DNA of 29,271 nucleotides from CAYXDO01 sp964463485 (GCA_964463485.1 CAYXDO010000149.1:1-29271), one strand, 5' to 3'. Shown: positions 1-8,556, counted from the first letter of the stretch. Numbers and translations are program-made. Notes: generated from the sequence alone by a model not told the origin.

Positions 1-94
1 CGGCTCCCGATACCGACCGAGCTCCGACCCCTGGATACCGAAAAGCTACAACTCGCTACAACTCGTTGGCGGTCGTCCCCGAACGTCGGCCTAC

Positions 95-1330
95 GTGGCC
101 TACATGTTCCTGGTCGGGCGCGGCTACCATGGTGGGTTCAAGTCGTCGGAGGCGATGACGCTGTTACTCGAGTCGACCACGTTGACCGTGCTCTTGACCA
201 ACCGGGGTGCAAAGATGCCTGGGTTCAGCACGATCCATGAGCTCGTCAATGCGGTGTCAAACGAGACACGCGAGCGCATCTATGAGGCACAGTTGCGCAC
301 CGTGCTCCACGAGAAGTGGGATGACTTCTCGAAGCTGCTGGTGGACTCTACTGACGTGGAGGCCAACACGGAGTGGCCAAAAGACTCTCACCTGATGGTC
401 CGCCTATTGTCTCGCTTGCTGCACCGTAGCGGGAAACTTGAAGAAGTAGGCCTGACTGTCATCGACGAACCCAGGGCGAAGAGTCTACTCAAGAAGCTTG
501 CGCGTCTCGACAGGTGGATCAACATGAGCGCGCACAAGCCTGGGGCCGCTCGCCAGCGCAAGAAGTCGTACGCGAAGATGCTGCTCATGGCGAATAAGGC
601 TCTGGCGTTGTTCGAGCCGCACGTGCAACGTGTCGAAAAGGAACTGGGAGCGCTCAACGTGCGGCCAAGCCGTCACCATCTGGCGCAGCGACTGGTCGGT
701 TGGCTGCGGGCGGACATGAAGAGTCTCCTGCAAGTCATCGAGTGCTGCCAGGCGCGCGTCATGCTGGGAGAGAAGGTGCCCGTGGAGCAGAAGGTGCTGA
801 GCATTTCCGATGACGACGCTGGCTTCATAGTCAAAGGCGGCCGCGAACCGACGGTTGGTTACAAGCCGCAATTGGGTCGAAGTGGAGCCGGCTTCATCGT
901 CGGACTGATTGTGCCGCAGGGGAATGCGGCGGACTCTGGGCAACTGGTCCCCATGTTCAATCAGGTGGTCGACCGAACGCGCGTCACGCCGACCGAGGTC
1001 AGTGTGGACGACGGCTACTCAAGCCGAGAGGGCCGGGAGGCAATCAAGAAGCGCGGCACAAAGATCGTCAGCATCAGTGGCGCGAAGGGGAAGAGACTCA
1101 CGCCTTCTGAGGACTGGGAGGACCCGGACTACGTGGCTGCGCGCGCCGGTCGATCCGCGATCGAATCGTTGATGTTCACCTTGAAGCACGGGTTCGATTT
1201 CGGCCGAGTCGCTCGCCGAGGGCAGGAGAACGTACGAGCGGAGATGCTGGAGAAAGTCCTGGCCTACAACTTCTGTCGCATGGCGAGCCGTCGACAACAA
1301 GTCCACCGGTCGGACCAGATCGCGGCCTGA
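95..1330 (+). CDS. DDE transposase (ISNCY/IS1182-like), probably 5'-incomplete in this window
   Basis: Transposase of a DDE (RNase H-fold) insertion sequence, which would cut and rejoin the element's ends. Counting from the GTG at 95, the likely catalytic acids are D84 or D87 (VDSTDVEANTEW), D305/D306 (SVDDGYSS) and E357 (RSAIESLM). The basic stretch after the Glu (FTLKHGFDFGRVARRG) and the 'LAYNFCRM' tail are typical of IS5/IS1182/ISNCY-like enzymes. The same frame is open upstream to base 2 with no stop, so the true start may lie outside the window and GTG 95 is only the first usable start inside it. The 3' end looks intact. The left terminal repeat is not in view, and I could not identify the right one. 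The exact IS family is a recollection of motif style, not a search result. Confidence 0.75.
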   Translation: MAYMFLVGRGYHGGFKSSEAMTLLLESTTLTVLLTNRGAKMPGFSTIHELVNAVSNETRERIYEAQLRTVLHEKWDDFSKLLVDSTDVEANTEWPKDSHLMVRLLSRLLHRSGKLEEVGLTVIDEPRAKSLLKKLARLDRWINMSAHKPGAARQRKKSYAKMLLMANKALALFEPHVQRVEKELGALNVRPSRHHLAQRLVGWLRADMKSLLQVIECCQARVMLGEKVPVEQKVLSISDDDAGFIVKGGREPTVGYKPQLGRSGAGFIVGLIVPQGNAADSGQLVPMFNQVVDRTRVTPTEVSVDDGYSSREGREAIKKRGTKIVSISGAKGKRLTPSEDWEDPDYVAARAGRSAIESLMFTLKHGFDFGRVARRGQENVRAEMLEKVLAYNFCRMASRRQQVHRSDQIAA

Positions 1331-1359
1331 CACAACGGAGACCCGTTACAGTAAATGGC

Positions 1360-1373
1360 CCGGCGAGCGCCGG
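1360..1373. repeat. Short GC palindrome just after the transposase
   Basis: CCGGCG-AG-CGCCGG is a perfect 6-bp stem with a 2-base centre, 30 bases after the transposase stop. No T-tract follows. It could be a weak transcription stop or part of the IS end. The role is unproven. Confidence 0.35.
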
Positions 1374-1576
1374 AATGGCGAAGCTCCGCGCAGAGACTCA
1401 GCAAATCCTCGCGGGAGGCTCTGAGCCGGAGCCCCCTGCGGGCCGAGCACTGACCTTCTGGATCCACGAATCCTCCGATCGCTCAATAACCCTGTATTCA
1501 CGCATTCGAGTCCCACCAAAACAAAGCCTTTTCGGATGAGGTCCAGCTAGAGCCTATTCATGGGTGATCACTTTAG

Positions 1577-1612
1577 AGGCAGGATTAGGATCGTGAGGCA
1601 GGATTAGGATCG
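1577..1612. repeat. Two direct copies of AGGCAGGATTAGGATCG
   Basis: A 17-base sequence, AGGCAGGATTAGGATCG, occurs at 1577-1593 and 1596-1612, separated by two bases. A third partial copy (AGGCAGGATTAG) is at 1796-1807, next to the GTGCCC hexamer run. The repeats lie outside genes. They may be a dispersed intergenic repeat or binding sites. Confidence 0.6.
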
Positions 1613-1656
1613 GGCACGAAGTCCTCGCAGAGCCGCACCGAATTTCGACGCTACTG

Positions 1657-1674
1657 GCTGGCTAGCGAGCCAGC
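1657..1674. repeat. GCTGGCT/AGCCAGC hairpin
   Basis: A perfect 7-bp inverted repeat (1657-1663 and 1668-1674) with a 4-base loop, in a region without genes. There is no T-tract, so terminator function is doubtful. Confidence 0.4.
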
Positions 1675-1748
1675 GATTTAGCCATCGAGAGACGGCTTGA
1701 GATGGTTCGCGCGTGGCGCGGACTCGACAGCCGCCGAGGTCCCGAAAA

Positions 1749-1782
<34 letters not shown>

Positions 1783-2233
1783 GATCCTGAGGATTAGGCA
1801 GGATTAGCGACTAGCGATCCGGCTCGGTGAACGGACGTGGTCCGTCGGAGGGCCGGCCATGAGGAAGCACGCCATACGGTCTAACTGGGGGACAGGCTCT
1901 TGATTCGCATCCGTGGCTCTTCGGTGAGCTCGTGGCGAGTCGCTCTCATCGAGGCGCTTGGATCACGCCGCGAGGAAACATCCGCCATGACGTCTATTTC
2001 CGATCTCGAGTCGCGGTATCAGGCACCTCCTGCCCGGCGCCGCAATCAGCAGCAGCAACCCAGGGTGATCAGGGTGATCGGAGCTGCTTCTTCTTTCCGA
2101 TCGCGCCAGCTACCATCGACGAACGTTCGCCTGGGTCGCATTCGTCGGACTGGCCATCGCCCATCCGGATTTTCGTTACGCCCGGCGAGCGATCGAGGCC
2201 GCGATCGCCGAGGGCCCGATCCGGGGGGCCGTC

Positions 2234-4408
2234 TTGCTCGTCGGCCGCGGCGACCAGACCCTAGGCGTCTGGGCCTTCGGGGACCGCGCGGACGGCGAGC
2301 CCATGAGCGTGGATACGGTCTTTGATCTCGCATCCCTAACCAAACCCTTCACCGCGCTGGCCGTACTCAGCCTCGTTCACGAAGAGAAGCTCGAGCTCTC
2401 CGATCCCATCGGTAAGTACATCCCAGAGCTCGCTCGCCCGAAGTTCTCGCAGGTAACGATCGGACGACTCCTCGATCACACGTCCGGGTTGCCGGCCGAA
2501 CCTCCAGATCTGCACGGCCTCGGGGTCGGATTTCCGCGGGCAGCGAGGTTCCTGGGCCGCGCGCGACCGAAACCTCCGGGGACCTTCGCCTACAGCGACG
2601 TGGGCTACGCGCTCCTCGGAGAGTGCGTCCGCCGCGTGAGCGGCCAGCCCCTCGACGACTATCTCTTTGCGCTCCTTGCACCGCTCCATCTCGAAGACAC
2701 GAGCTTCCACCCGGCCGACCTCACCCGAGTTGCGCCCACCGAATTCGTCAAAGGAACTCTCCTCCGCGGGATCGTACATGACCCGTTCGCTCGGAAGTTG
2801 GGCGGCGTGGCAGGCCATGCGGGACTCTTCTCCACGGCGACTGATCTGGCGCGGTTTGTTCGGATGTTTCTCCGGCGCGGAGACCCTGAGCCTGGACGAG
2901 GCGCGGTCCCGCCGAGCCTTGGCAAGTCCGAGCTCGACGCTCGCGTGATCTCCCAGGCGCTCGCGCCGATCCCTCCGCTCGGAGAACGGACCCTGGCCTT
3001 CGATGTGAGCTCGGCCTATTCCAGAGCCTTCAGCCTCTACTTTCCCAAGGGTTCGGTCGGCCACACCGGCTTCACCGGCACGAGTGTGTGGCTCGATCCA
3101 GGCACCGGTGTGTTCTTCGTGCTACTCACGAGCCGGGTGTACCCAAACGGTCGAGGCGCCCCTGAAATTCGCGACCTTCGAGAGCGCGTCGCCGCCGGCG
3201 TCGCGAGCGCGACCTTCAGCTTCGCGCGAACAGCTACTCTCGCAGAGCTCCCGGCTCCTCCGGCGCGAACCTCTACGACGCCTGTGCTCACTGGACTGGA
3301 CGTCCTCGTCCAAGCGGACATGGCGCCGCTCTCCGGCCACCGCGTCGGCCTCGTCGCCAACGCCACGAGCCTCGACCGGCATGGCCGCCGCACGATCGAT
3401 CTCATCGCAAAAGCCAAGAGCGTCCAACTCGCCACCATTTTCACACCGGAGCACGGACTCAGCTCCTCGACGGACTCGCCGATCCCCGACTCCAAAGACC
3501 GAGTGACTGGAGTTCCCATTTACAGCCTATATGGTCCGCGAGCCCGACCCACCGCCGAAATCCTGCAGGGACTGAGCGCCATCGTGTTCGACGTTCAGGA
3601 CGTAGGAGCTCGGTTCTACACGTACCTGAGCACACTCACCTATGTGCTGGAGGCGGCCGGCGCCCAGCGCATACCGGTCTTCGTGCTCGATCGACCGAAC
3701 GTCTTGGGCGGCGAGATCATCGAAGGTCCGATACTCGACGAGGACCTCCTTTCATTCACCGCACCGCATACCCTTCCAGTTCGGACGAGTCTGACGATTG
3801 GTGAGTTTGCCCGGTTAGTCGTTCGTGAACGCGCGATCCCGGTGGAGCTCGTGGTCGTGCAACTGAAAGGCTGGTCTCGATCGACCCGATTCGAAGACAC
3901 CGGCCTGAGCTTCGTTCCGCCCTCCCCGAACATTCGAACGCTCACTCAGGCCCTCCTGTATCCCGGCATCGGTTTGCTCGAGGCCACGAATCTCTCGGTC
4001 GGTCGAGGAACCGACCTTCCGTTCGAGCAGCTCGGGGCTCCGTGGGTCGACGCCGAAGCGCTCGCGGCCTACCTCGCCAAGCACGACCTCCCGGGTTTCG
4101 AATTCACGGCCACCGAATTCGTTCCAAGAGCCAGCGTCTACCAAGGGGAGCTCTGTCGGGGAGTACGGATCACGGTGACCGATCCCGGACGGGCAAGGCC
4201 CGTAACCCTAGGCTTGGCGATTCATCAGGGACTGTTGAGTCGACACCCCGAAAAATTCCGAGGCGAAAAGATCCAGAGGCTGCTTGGTCACCGGGAAACC
4301 GTCGCCAGACTCCTCGCGCAGCAGCCGCTGGTCGACATCGTCAAGGCGCTCGAATCCGAAGCCGTCACATTCCGACGGAGAGCGAGCGGCGCCCTGCTCT
4401 ACCGCTGA
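2234..4408 (+). CDS. Serine hydrolase (beta-lactamase fold) fused to NamZ/DUF1343 exo-N-acetylmuramidase
   Basis: A two-domain enzyme probably acting on peptidoglycan fragments. Residues about 1-330 are a penicillin-binding/beta-lactamase-like serine hydrolase: SLTK at 34-37 (nucleophile Ser34, Lys37), Y120-S-D122 as the YxN-type motif, and HTG at 277-279. Residues about 352-724 match DUF1343, the NamZ family, which removes terminal MurNAc: VGLVANATSLDRHGRRTIDL, FTPEHG, SLYG and VFDVQDVGARFYTYLSTLT are visible. In Bacillus the NamZ gene (ybbC) lies beside a separate serine hydrolase gene (ybbE), so this fusion matches a known functional pairing. The TTG at 2234 is an unlikely true start. The frame is open back to a stop at 2075 and encodes a hydrophobic stretch (TFAWVAFVGLAIA) and family-like sequence (AIEAAIAEGPIRGAVLLVG), yet has no ATG or GTG. 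Export is therefore likely but not proven. Confidence 0.88.
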   Translation: MLVGRGDQTLGVWAFGDRADGEPMSVDTVFDLASLTKPFTALAVLSLVHEEKLELSDPIGKYIPELARPKFSQVTIGRLLDHTSGLPAEPPDLHGLGVGFPRAARFLGRARPKPPGTFAYSDVGYALLGECVRRVSGQPLDDYLFALLAPLHLEDTSFHPADLTRVAPTEFVKGTLLRGIVHDPFARKLGGVAGHAGLFSTATDLARFVRMFLRRGDPEPGRGAVPPSLGKSELDARVISQALAPIPPLGERTLAFDVSSAYSRAFSLYFPKGSVGHTGFTGTSVWLDPGTGVFFVLLTSRVYPNGRGAPEIRDLRERVAAGVASATFSFARTATLAELPAPPARTSTTPVLTGLDVLVQADMAPLSGHRVGLVANATSLDRHGRRTIDLIAKAKSVQLATIFTPEHGLSSSTDSPIPDSKDRVTGVPIYSLYGPRARPTAEILQGLSAIVFDVQDVGARFYTYLSTLTYVLEAAGAQRIPVFVLDRPNVLGGEIIEGPILDEDLLSFTAPHTLPVRTSLTIGEFARLVVRERAIPVELVVVQLKGWSRSTRFEDTGLSFVPPSPNIRTLTQALLYPGIGLLEATNLSVGRGTDLPFEQLGAPWVDAEALAAYLAKHDLPGFEFTATEFVPRASVYQGELCRGVRITVTDPGRARPVTLGLAIHQGLLSRHPEKFRGEKIQRLLGHRETVARLLAQQPLVDIVKALESEAVTFRRRASGALLYR

Positions 4409-4430
4409 CCCGAATCTGACTCGTTCCTAC

Positions 4431-5684
4431 TCATTCCTCGTACGCCGCGCCGGTGTACACGTTCCTCGGATTCCAGACCATGTACCCGATCGCCCCGCCG
4501 CGCGCCGCGCCCCGAATCTGGGCCCGAATCTCTTTGACGCCAAAGGCCCGGCGATCGAACGCGTAGTCCCGAAAATCCTGGATCCACGGCCGAACCCGCA
4601 CGGGCCGCCCCTTGCTCCGCGCTACCATCTTCTGAATCGTCTGGAAGGCCACCTCCTCCGGATGGGCGACTGGGTTCGGGTGACCGGGGACGCCGAGATG
4701 GTACCCCGATGGATAAATCATCGGGCAAAGGTAGTCGACCACGTCTGCGACGTCCTCCACTCTCTGCCCTATCTCCAAGTCATCTTCGTTGAACGCGGTA
4801 TATCCGAAAATATCCGCGGCGACGAACACACCCATGGGCGACAGAGTCTGGCGGGCCATTCCGAGGAAATTCTTAATCGCCGCGACCCTGTCGGCGGCCG
4901 CGTGCGCGCCCGAGTATTCGATGGCGCTCAAGTCACCGTCGGTCGGAAATCTCACGTAGTCGAACTGAATCTCGTCGAAACCCAGGCGCGCCGCCTCCGC
5001 GGCGAGCTCCACGTTGTACTCCCAAACCTCGGGGCGGAGCGGATCGACCCAGCCGAGCCGCTCCCGATCCCGCCACACCAACCCCGTCCGCGAATCCTTG
5101 ACGGCCAACTCAGGGACGCCGTGCGAAAGGACGTTGTCTTTGAAGACGACGATGCGCGCGATCAGATAGATGCCTTCTCGTTTCTTGGCCGCAATCCAGC
5201 GATCGAAGTCCCGGAAGGTGGCCGGGCCGCGAGCCTTCAACGCGACCGCCAGCGGCACGGTCGTAGCGTAGGGAACGAACCCCCGGTCCCCTTTGACGTC
5301 GACGACGAGCGCGTCGAGCTCACTCGACGCGAGCAACCCCTCCACTGGCTCCCGAACTCGGCGATCGATGAGTCCCCAGTAGGTGAGGTAGGCCGCCCGC
5401 ACCGCGCGGGGCTCGAGCTCGATCACCTCGGGCGCTCCGCTCGCCTCGAACTCGACGACCGCGAACCCTGGCATCTTCACCCGAACGATCGCGGCTTTGG
5501 GCGCGGCAAGGGTGAATTTTCCCGTCGTTCCGGTGCGAACCTCGAAGCCCGCTGCCGTCACCGAGGCCCGTGCAATCGGCCGGTCGTCTCCATCGACGAC
5601 TAGACCTTCGAGCAGGACACGATCCGCCGCAGGAGCCGGCAGACTCATCCACAAGGTCAACCCAGCCGCGAGGAACGGCCGCAT
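4431..5684 (-). CDS. Secreted GHL13/DUF4015 glycoside-hydrolase-like protein
   Basis: A 417-residue protein. Start chosen at the ATG at 5684, because it opens a clear Sec signal peptide (MRPFLAAGLTLWMSLPAPAA); the sequence upstream in frame is Arg/Ser-rich and not protein-like. Residues about 25-100 resemble a carboxypeptidase-regulatory-like beta-sandwich (VDGDDRPIARASVTAAG, TTGKFTLAAP). Residues about 100-415 match the DUF4015 (GHL13) TIM-barrel family: DALVVDVKGDRG, FDEIQFDYVRFPTDG, DIFGYTAF, YLCPMIYPSGY and GYMVWNPRNVY are visible. The family is classed as putative glycosyl hydrolase; the substrate is not established. The gene is convergent with the NamZ fusion (22-base gap), and a small gene lies 118 bases upstream on the same strand. 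A cell-envelope polysaccharide target is an inference from this context. Confidence 0.88.
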   Translation of the reverse strand: MRPFLAAGLTLWMSLPAPAADRVLLEGLVVDGDDRPIARASVTAAGFEVRTGTTGKFTLAAPKAAIVRVKMPGFAVVEFEASGAPEVIELEPRAVRAAYLTYWGLIDRRVREPVEGLLASSELDALVVDVKGDRGFVPYATTVPLAVALKARGPATFRDFDRWIAAKKREGIYLIARIVVFKDNVLSHGVPELAVKDSRTGLVWRDRERLGWVDPLRPEVWEYNVELAAEAARLGFDEIQFDYVRFPTDGDLSAIEYSGAHAAADRVAAIKNFLGMARQTLSPMGVFVAADIFGYTAFNEDDLEIGQRVEDVADVVDYLCPMIYPSGYHLGVPGHPNPVAHPEEVAFQTIQKMVARSKGRPVRVRPWIQDFRDYAFDRRAFGVKEIRAQIRGAARGGAIGYMVWNPRNVYTGAAYEE

Positions 5685-5802
5685 GCCCAGAACGTCTGCA
5701 TTTGATGTGCCCTGCCAGCACGAGCCTGCGCTCGGTGCGGCGACTGCACCGCTTGCGCGCCAACCTCGCTGTTCGGTGCTTCGTGATTGACTACGCGAAG
5801 TC

Positions 5803-6240
5803 TCAGCGAGACAGCGCCTTGAGGTCGATCCCAGGGAAGATCGTGCGCTTCGCGAACGAAGCCATCTGCCGCGCGGTCGCGTCGTCGACCGCCGACCCAT
5901 CGAGGCCCTGAACACGCGTGGCGTTCGTGCGGAGATTCCAGAACACTCGAGCATGACGATTGCCCTGAATGAAGTGGTCGCTGATCCAGCCGGCTCCGTC
6001 CGCGTGAAAGTTATAGGTGCGGGGCCATTGTCCGTGGGCGTTTGAGCCCTTCACATTCCAAGTCGCTCGATAGTTGCAGGTCGTCGCCTCGTGAATCGTC
6101 AGCGACGCGGGCACGTCCCACTCCCAGGTGCGAAGGGGTTTGGCGACCTCGGCCTGAGCCTTGGGAAGGTCGTTCGGAACGAACTTCGGCATCTGGTACT
6201 CGTAAATGGACTGACCTGACCACAAACCCATCGCGTTCAT
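5803..6240 (-). CDS. Uncharacterised 145-residue Trp/Asn-rich protein
   Basis: I do not recognise a family. Start set at the ATG at 6240, since GGAGG lies 7 bases upstream (6248-6252 on the plus strand); an in-frame GTG/ATG-type start at 6264 lacks this. The product has no signal peptide or membrane helix and seems cytoplasmic. It carries a conserved-looking core (TIHEATTCNYRATWNVKGS, PRTYNFHADGAGWISDHF, RHARVFWNLRTNA) with many aromatic residues, suggesting a compact beta-rich fold. One Cys is present. It lies on the same strand as, and 118 bases before, the GHL13-like gene, so co-transcription is possible. Translation may be gated by a hairpin that overlaps its ribosome site (6251-6274). 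Confidence 0.65.
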   Translation of the reverse strand: MNAMGLWSGQSIYEYQMPKFVPNDLPKAQAEVAKPLRTWEWDVPASLTIHEATTCNYRATWNVKGSNAHGQWPRTYNFHADGAGWISDHFIQGNRHARVFWNLRTNATRVQGLDGSAVDDATARQMASFAKRTIFPGIDLKALSR

Positions 6241-6247
6241 TTTGTTG

Positions 6248-6252
6248 CCTCC
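6248..6252 (-). promoter_or_regulatory. Strong ribosome binding site GGAGG
   Basis: On the minus strand GGAGG precedes ATG 6240 by seven bases. This decides the start of the small orphan gene. It is one of the best Shine-Dalgarno matches in the window. Confidence 0.75.
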
Positions 6253-6274
6253 GAGAAGATGCAATCATTCTCGG
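6251..6274 (-). promoter_or_regulatory. Hairpin overlapping the ribosome site of the 145-residue gene
   Basis: On the minus strand CCGAGAA (6274-6268) pairs with TTCTCGG (6257-6251): seven perfect base pairs with a 10-base loop. The right arm includes the first two G of the GGAGG ribosome site. Folding would partly hide it, so a translational switch is possible. No known riboswitch or thermometer family is recognised. Confidence 0.4.
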
Positions 6275-6373
6275 CGGCCTCGTCGCTCGAGTTCCCTGTC
6301 GGAGCGCGCGTTTTGTCACCTAGTTCCCATTCCGCCCCACCAGCTCGCTGAAAAAGGCTCCGAAACTCCTGGC

Positions 6374-6414
6374 GTGCCCGTGCCCGCGCCCGTGCCCTGC
6401 CCGTGCCCTGCCCG
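6374..6414. repeat. Degenerate GTGCCC repeat
   Basis: Two GTGCCC units, one GCGCCC, then alternating GTGCCCT and GCCC, between the 145-residue gene and the kinase end. It is related to the perfect array at 1753-1782, with added T insertions that break the hexamer phase. Confidence 0.7.
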
Positions 6415-6481
6415 ATTCACCAGTGAGCGATGGAATCTTGCCAATCCGTGCCGATTAGACCGAGCTTCCCCGCGCCGTTGC

Positions 6482-6524
6482 GGGTCCGGGACCAGGACCG
6501 AGACCGGGACCGGACCGAGACCGG
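6482..6524. repeat. Degenerate GGGACC/GAGACC hexamer repeat
   Basis: A run of six-base units alternating between GGGACC-like and GAGACC-like forms with occasional losses, lying 7 bases beyond the stop codon of the histidine kinase (minus strand). It differs in sequence from the GTGCCC array nearby. Origin by slippage is likely; its function is unknown. Confidence 0.65.
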
Positions 6525-6530
6525 ACTGCC

Positions 6531-8432
6531 CTACGGGATCGTTTCCCGACCGTTGGGTGAGAGTGTCGAAGGCGGGTGCGCCTCGCCCGCGAGATTCGTG
6601 AACGAAAGCGCCAAGCCGGAATAGGCCGGGCCATCCGCTTTGATCGGAAGCCCAACCACGAACCGCGTTCCGACGCCGACGTCGCTTCCCACCCGTAAGT
6701 AACCGTTGTGGCGACGCGCCACGACGGCATAGACGATGGCGAGCCCCTGCCCGGTCCCCCGACCCACCTCTTTGGTCGTGAAAAAGGGCTCGAAGATCCG
6801 AGAGAGAATGTCGACCGGAATCCCCGTTCCGTCATCCCGAACCGAGATCTCCACGAAGTCACCCACGACCCTCATCCCGACCTCGATGTGCCCCCGCAGC
6901 TCCTTGTCCCCGCTGGTGCGCGAGGCGATCGCGTGCGACGCGTTCACGATGAGATTGAGGACCACCTGCTTGATTTCGATGCCCAGACACTCCACCTGCG
7001 GGAGGTCGGGCTCGATCTCCGTGTTCACGTCCGCGACGTATTTCCATTCGTTTCGCGAAACGACCAGCGCACTCTCCACGATCTTGACCAGATCGGTCGA
7101 CTCCTTCGAACCCGACCCGGGATGAGAAAACTCCTTCATCGAGCGCACGATCGTCGAGACCTGCTCGATCCCGTCTCTCGCCTCTTTCACCGCTCGAGGA
7201 ATCTCCTGCACCAAAAATCCGAGCTTCGCCGACTTGAGCTCGGCCTGGAGCGCCCCGAGCGACTCATGACTCACGCCGGACTGAGTTGCGCGCTGCACCG
7301 ACTCGGTGATTTGCACGAGCTTCTGGACCGCCCGATCGAGAAACTCGAGGTTGGATCCGATGTACTGAGTGGGCGTGTTGATCTCGTGCGCGATCCCTGC
7401 AGCCAGCTGCCCGATCGCCTCCAGCTTGTGCGACTGGAGGAGCTGCGCTTCGATGATTCGGCGCTCGGCCGCGAGCTTCTCTCGGTCCGTCACATCGCGA
7501 AGCGCCGCGAGGACCGCGCGCTCTCCGAGAGACCACTCGATGTCCGACACTCTCACCTCGATCTTGCGAATCTCTCCGCCGATCTGAAGCTCCAACAAAT
7601 CACCGTCCTTCTCCGGCAAGAAGAAGAGCTGACCCACCGCTTCGACGGGATGACGCCCGAGCATCCGCGCGGCCGAACCATTCAAGAAAAGGACCGATCC
7701 CTGAGGGTCCACGACGAGCAACCCATCTGCGTTGCTTTGCACGACCGCGCGAAGGCGGCGCTCCGAGCGCCAGAGCCGCTCCGCGAGCATCCTCCGTCGA
7801 CGGCGCTCCGACTCGAGGTCCTGGACCAAGTGCGACAAATCGTCCGCGTCGCCGATCTCCGAAACGACCGCCTCCAACTTGCGTCGGTGATCGAAGAGCT
7901 CGATGAATACGCGCGCCTTGCTCTGGAGCACGACCGGATCGATCGGCTTGAACAGGAAATCTACCGCGCCGAGCTCATAGCCGCGAAAGGCTGCGCGCCC
8001 ATCGTTCATCGAACCCGTCATGAAAACGATCGGCGTGCGCGTGTGGAGAGGCATCGCGCGCAGCCGCTCCGCGGTCGCGAAGCCGTCCATGCCCGGCATC
8101 CCAAGATCGAGCACGACGAGCGCGAGCTCGGTCTGCTCCGCGATCGAGAGGCACTCCGGACCCGAAGCCGCCGTGTCGATCACGGCGGGGAGCTCCCCAA
8201 GCACCAGCGTGAGCTGCTTTCGAATCCCTGCGGAATCGTCCACCACCAGCACACGCCCAAGCGGCTCGGTGTGGATGTCGTCCGTCGCGACGTCGACCGG
8301 CTCGTCCACGTAAAGCTCGGTGGGCCGAGTCACCTCTGGGGTCTGTTCGGGGTCACCCACGGCGATAGTTTGGCCCGGGATGGGTGAGTGGAGCAAGACG
8401 GCAGGATGCTCGGCGTCCACTTTCCAGGACAC
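6531..8432 (-). CDS. Receiver-PAS-histidine kinase
   Basis: A 633-residue sensor kinase with its receiver at the N-terminus. Receiver: residues about 60-180, with acidic pocket VVDD (63-66), phospho-acceptor D109 (VVLDLGMPGMDG), T139 and K162 (FKP). A helical, Arg-rich linker follows (about 185-225), then a PAS domain (about 226-318). HisKA: H349 in GIAHEINTP. ATPase: N497 (LIVNASHA), DDGTGIP (533-539), FEPFFTTK and GTGQGL. No membrane helix, so it is cytosolic. The tail after about residue 600 is low-complexity and not part of the domain. The start is uncertain: GTG 8432 has no good ribosome site, and internal GTG codons are possible without touching the receiver. It is divergent from the H-box protein/response regulator pair, which are likely partners. 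Confidence 0.92.
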   Translation of the reverse strand: MSWKVDAEHPAVLLHSPIPGQTIAVGDPEQTPEVTRPTELYVDEPVDVATDDIHTEPLGRVLVVDDSAGIRKQLTLVLGELPAVIDTAASGPECLSIAEQTELALVVLDLGMPGMDGFATAERLRAMPLHTRTPIVFMTGSMNDGRAAFRGYELGAVDFLFKPIDPVVLQSKARVFIELFDHRRKLEAVVSEIGDADDLSHLVQDLESERRRRRMLAERLWRSERRLRAVVQSNADGLLVVDPQGSVLFLNGSAARMLGRHPVEAVGQLFFLPEKDGDLLELQIGGEIRKIEVRVSDIEWSLGERAVLAALRDVTDREKLAAERRIIEAQLLQSHKLEAIGQLAAGIAHEINTPTQYIGSNLEFLDRAVQKLVQITESVQRATQSGVSHESLGALQAELKSAKLGFLVQEIPRAVKEARDGIEQVSTIVRSMKEFSHPGSGSKESTDLVKIVESALVVSRNEWKYVADVNTEIEPDLPQVECLGIEIKQVVLNLIVNASHAIASRTSGDKELRGHIEVGMRVVGDFVEISVRDDGTGIPVDILSRIFEPFFTTKEVGRGTGQGLAIVYAVVARRHNGYLRVGSDVGVGTRFVVGLPIKADGPAYSGLALSFTNLAGEAHPPSTLSPNGRETIP

Positions 8433-8481
8433 TGAGTATCCGACATCGGGTAGCCCGTGTCTGAATTCCCGGACACTCAGT
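8427..8481. promoter_or_regulatory. Paired ACTGAGT/ACTCAGT sites in the divergent region
   Basis: GGACACTGAG at 8427-8436 and GGACACTCAG at 8471-8480 form a direct repeat with one mismatch and 44-base spacing. Within them ACTGAGT (8431-8437) and ACTCAGT (8475-8481) are exact reverse complements. The spacing is about four helical turns. The sites lie between two divergent signalling transcription units, the left one over the proposed GTG start. This is a candidate operator; the binding protein is unknown. Confidence 0.35.
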
Positions 8482-8556
8482 TTTCGGAGGTGAATCGTTG
8501 CCCCCGCCGATCTTCGAGGCTAACTTGAAGCCACGCGAAGCCTTCGGGGGTTGGAG

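Noticed and set aside
1900..2325. A 141-codon plus-strand frame before the NamZ fusion
   Set aside because: Arg/Ser-rich with no family likeness. Its frame differs from the serine-hydrolase-like sequence that runs through 2160-2230.
4284..5603. A 439-codon plus-strand frame opposite the GHL13-like gene
   Set aside because: Composition is Arg/Pro/His-rich with no motif; the DUF4015 pattern is on the minus strand.
6708..8387. A 559-codon plus-strand open frame opposite the histidine kinase
   Set aside because: It is His/Arg/Leu-rich with no domain and mirrors the codon bias of the minus-strand kinase, whose motifs are unmistakable.
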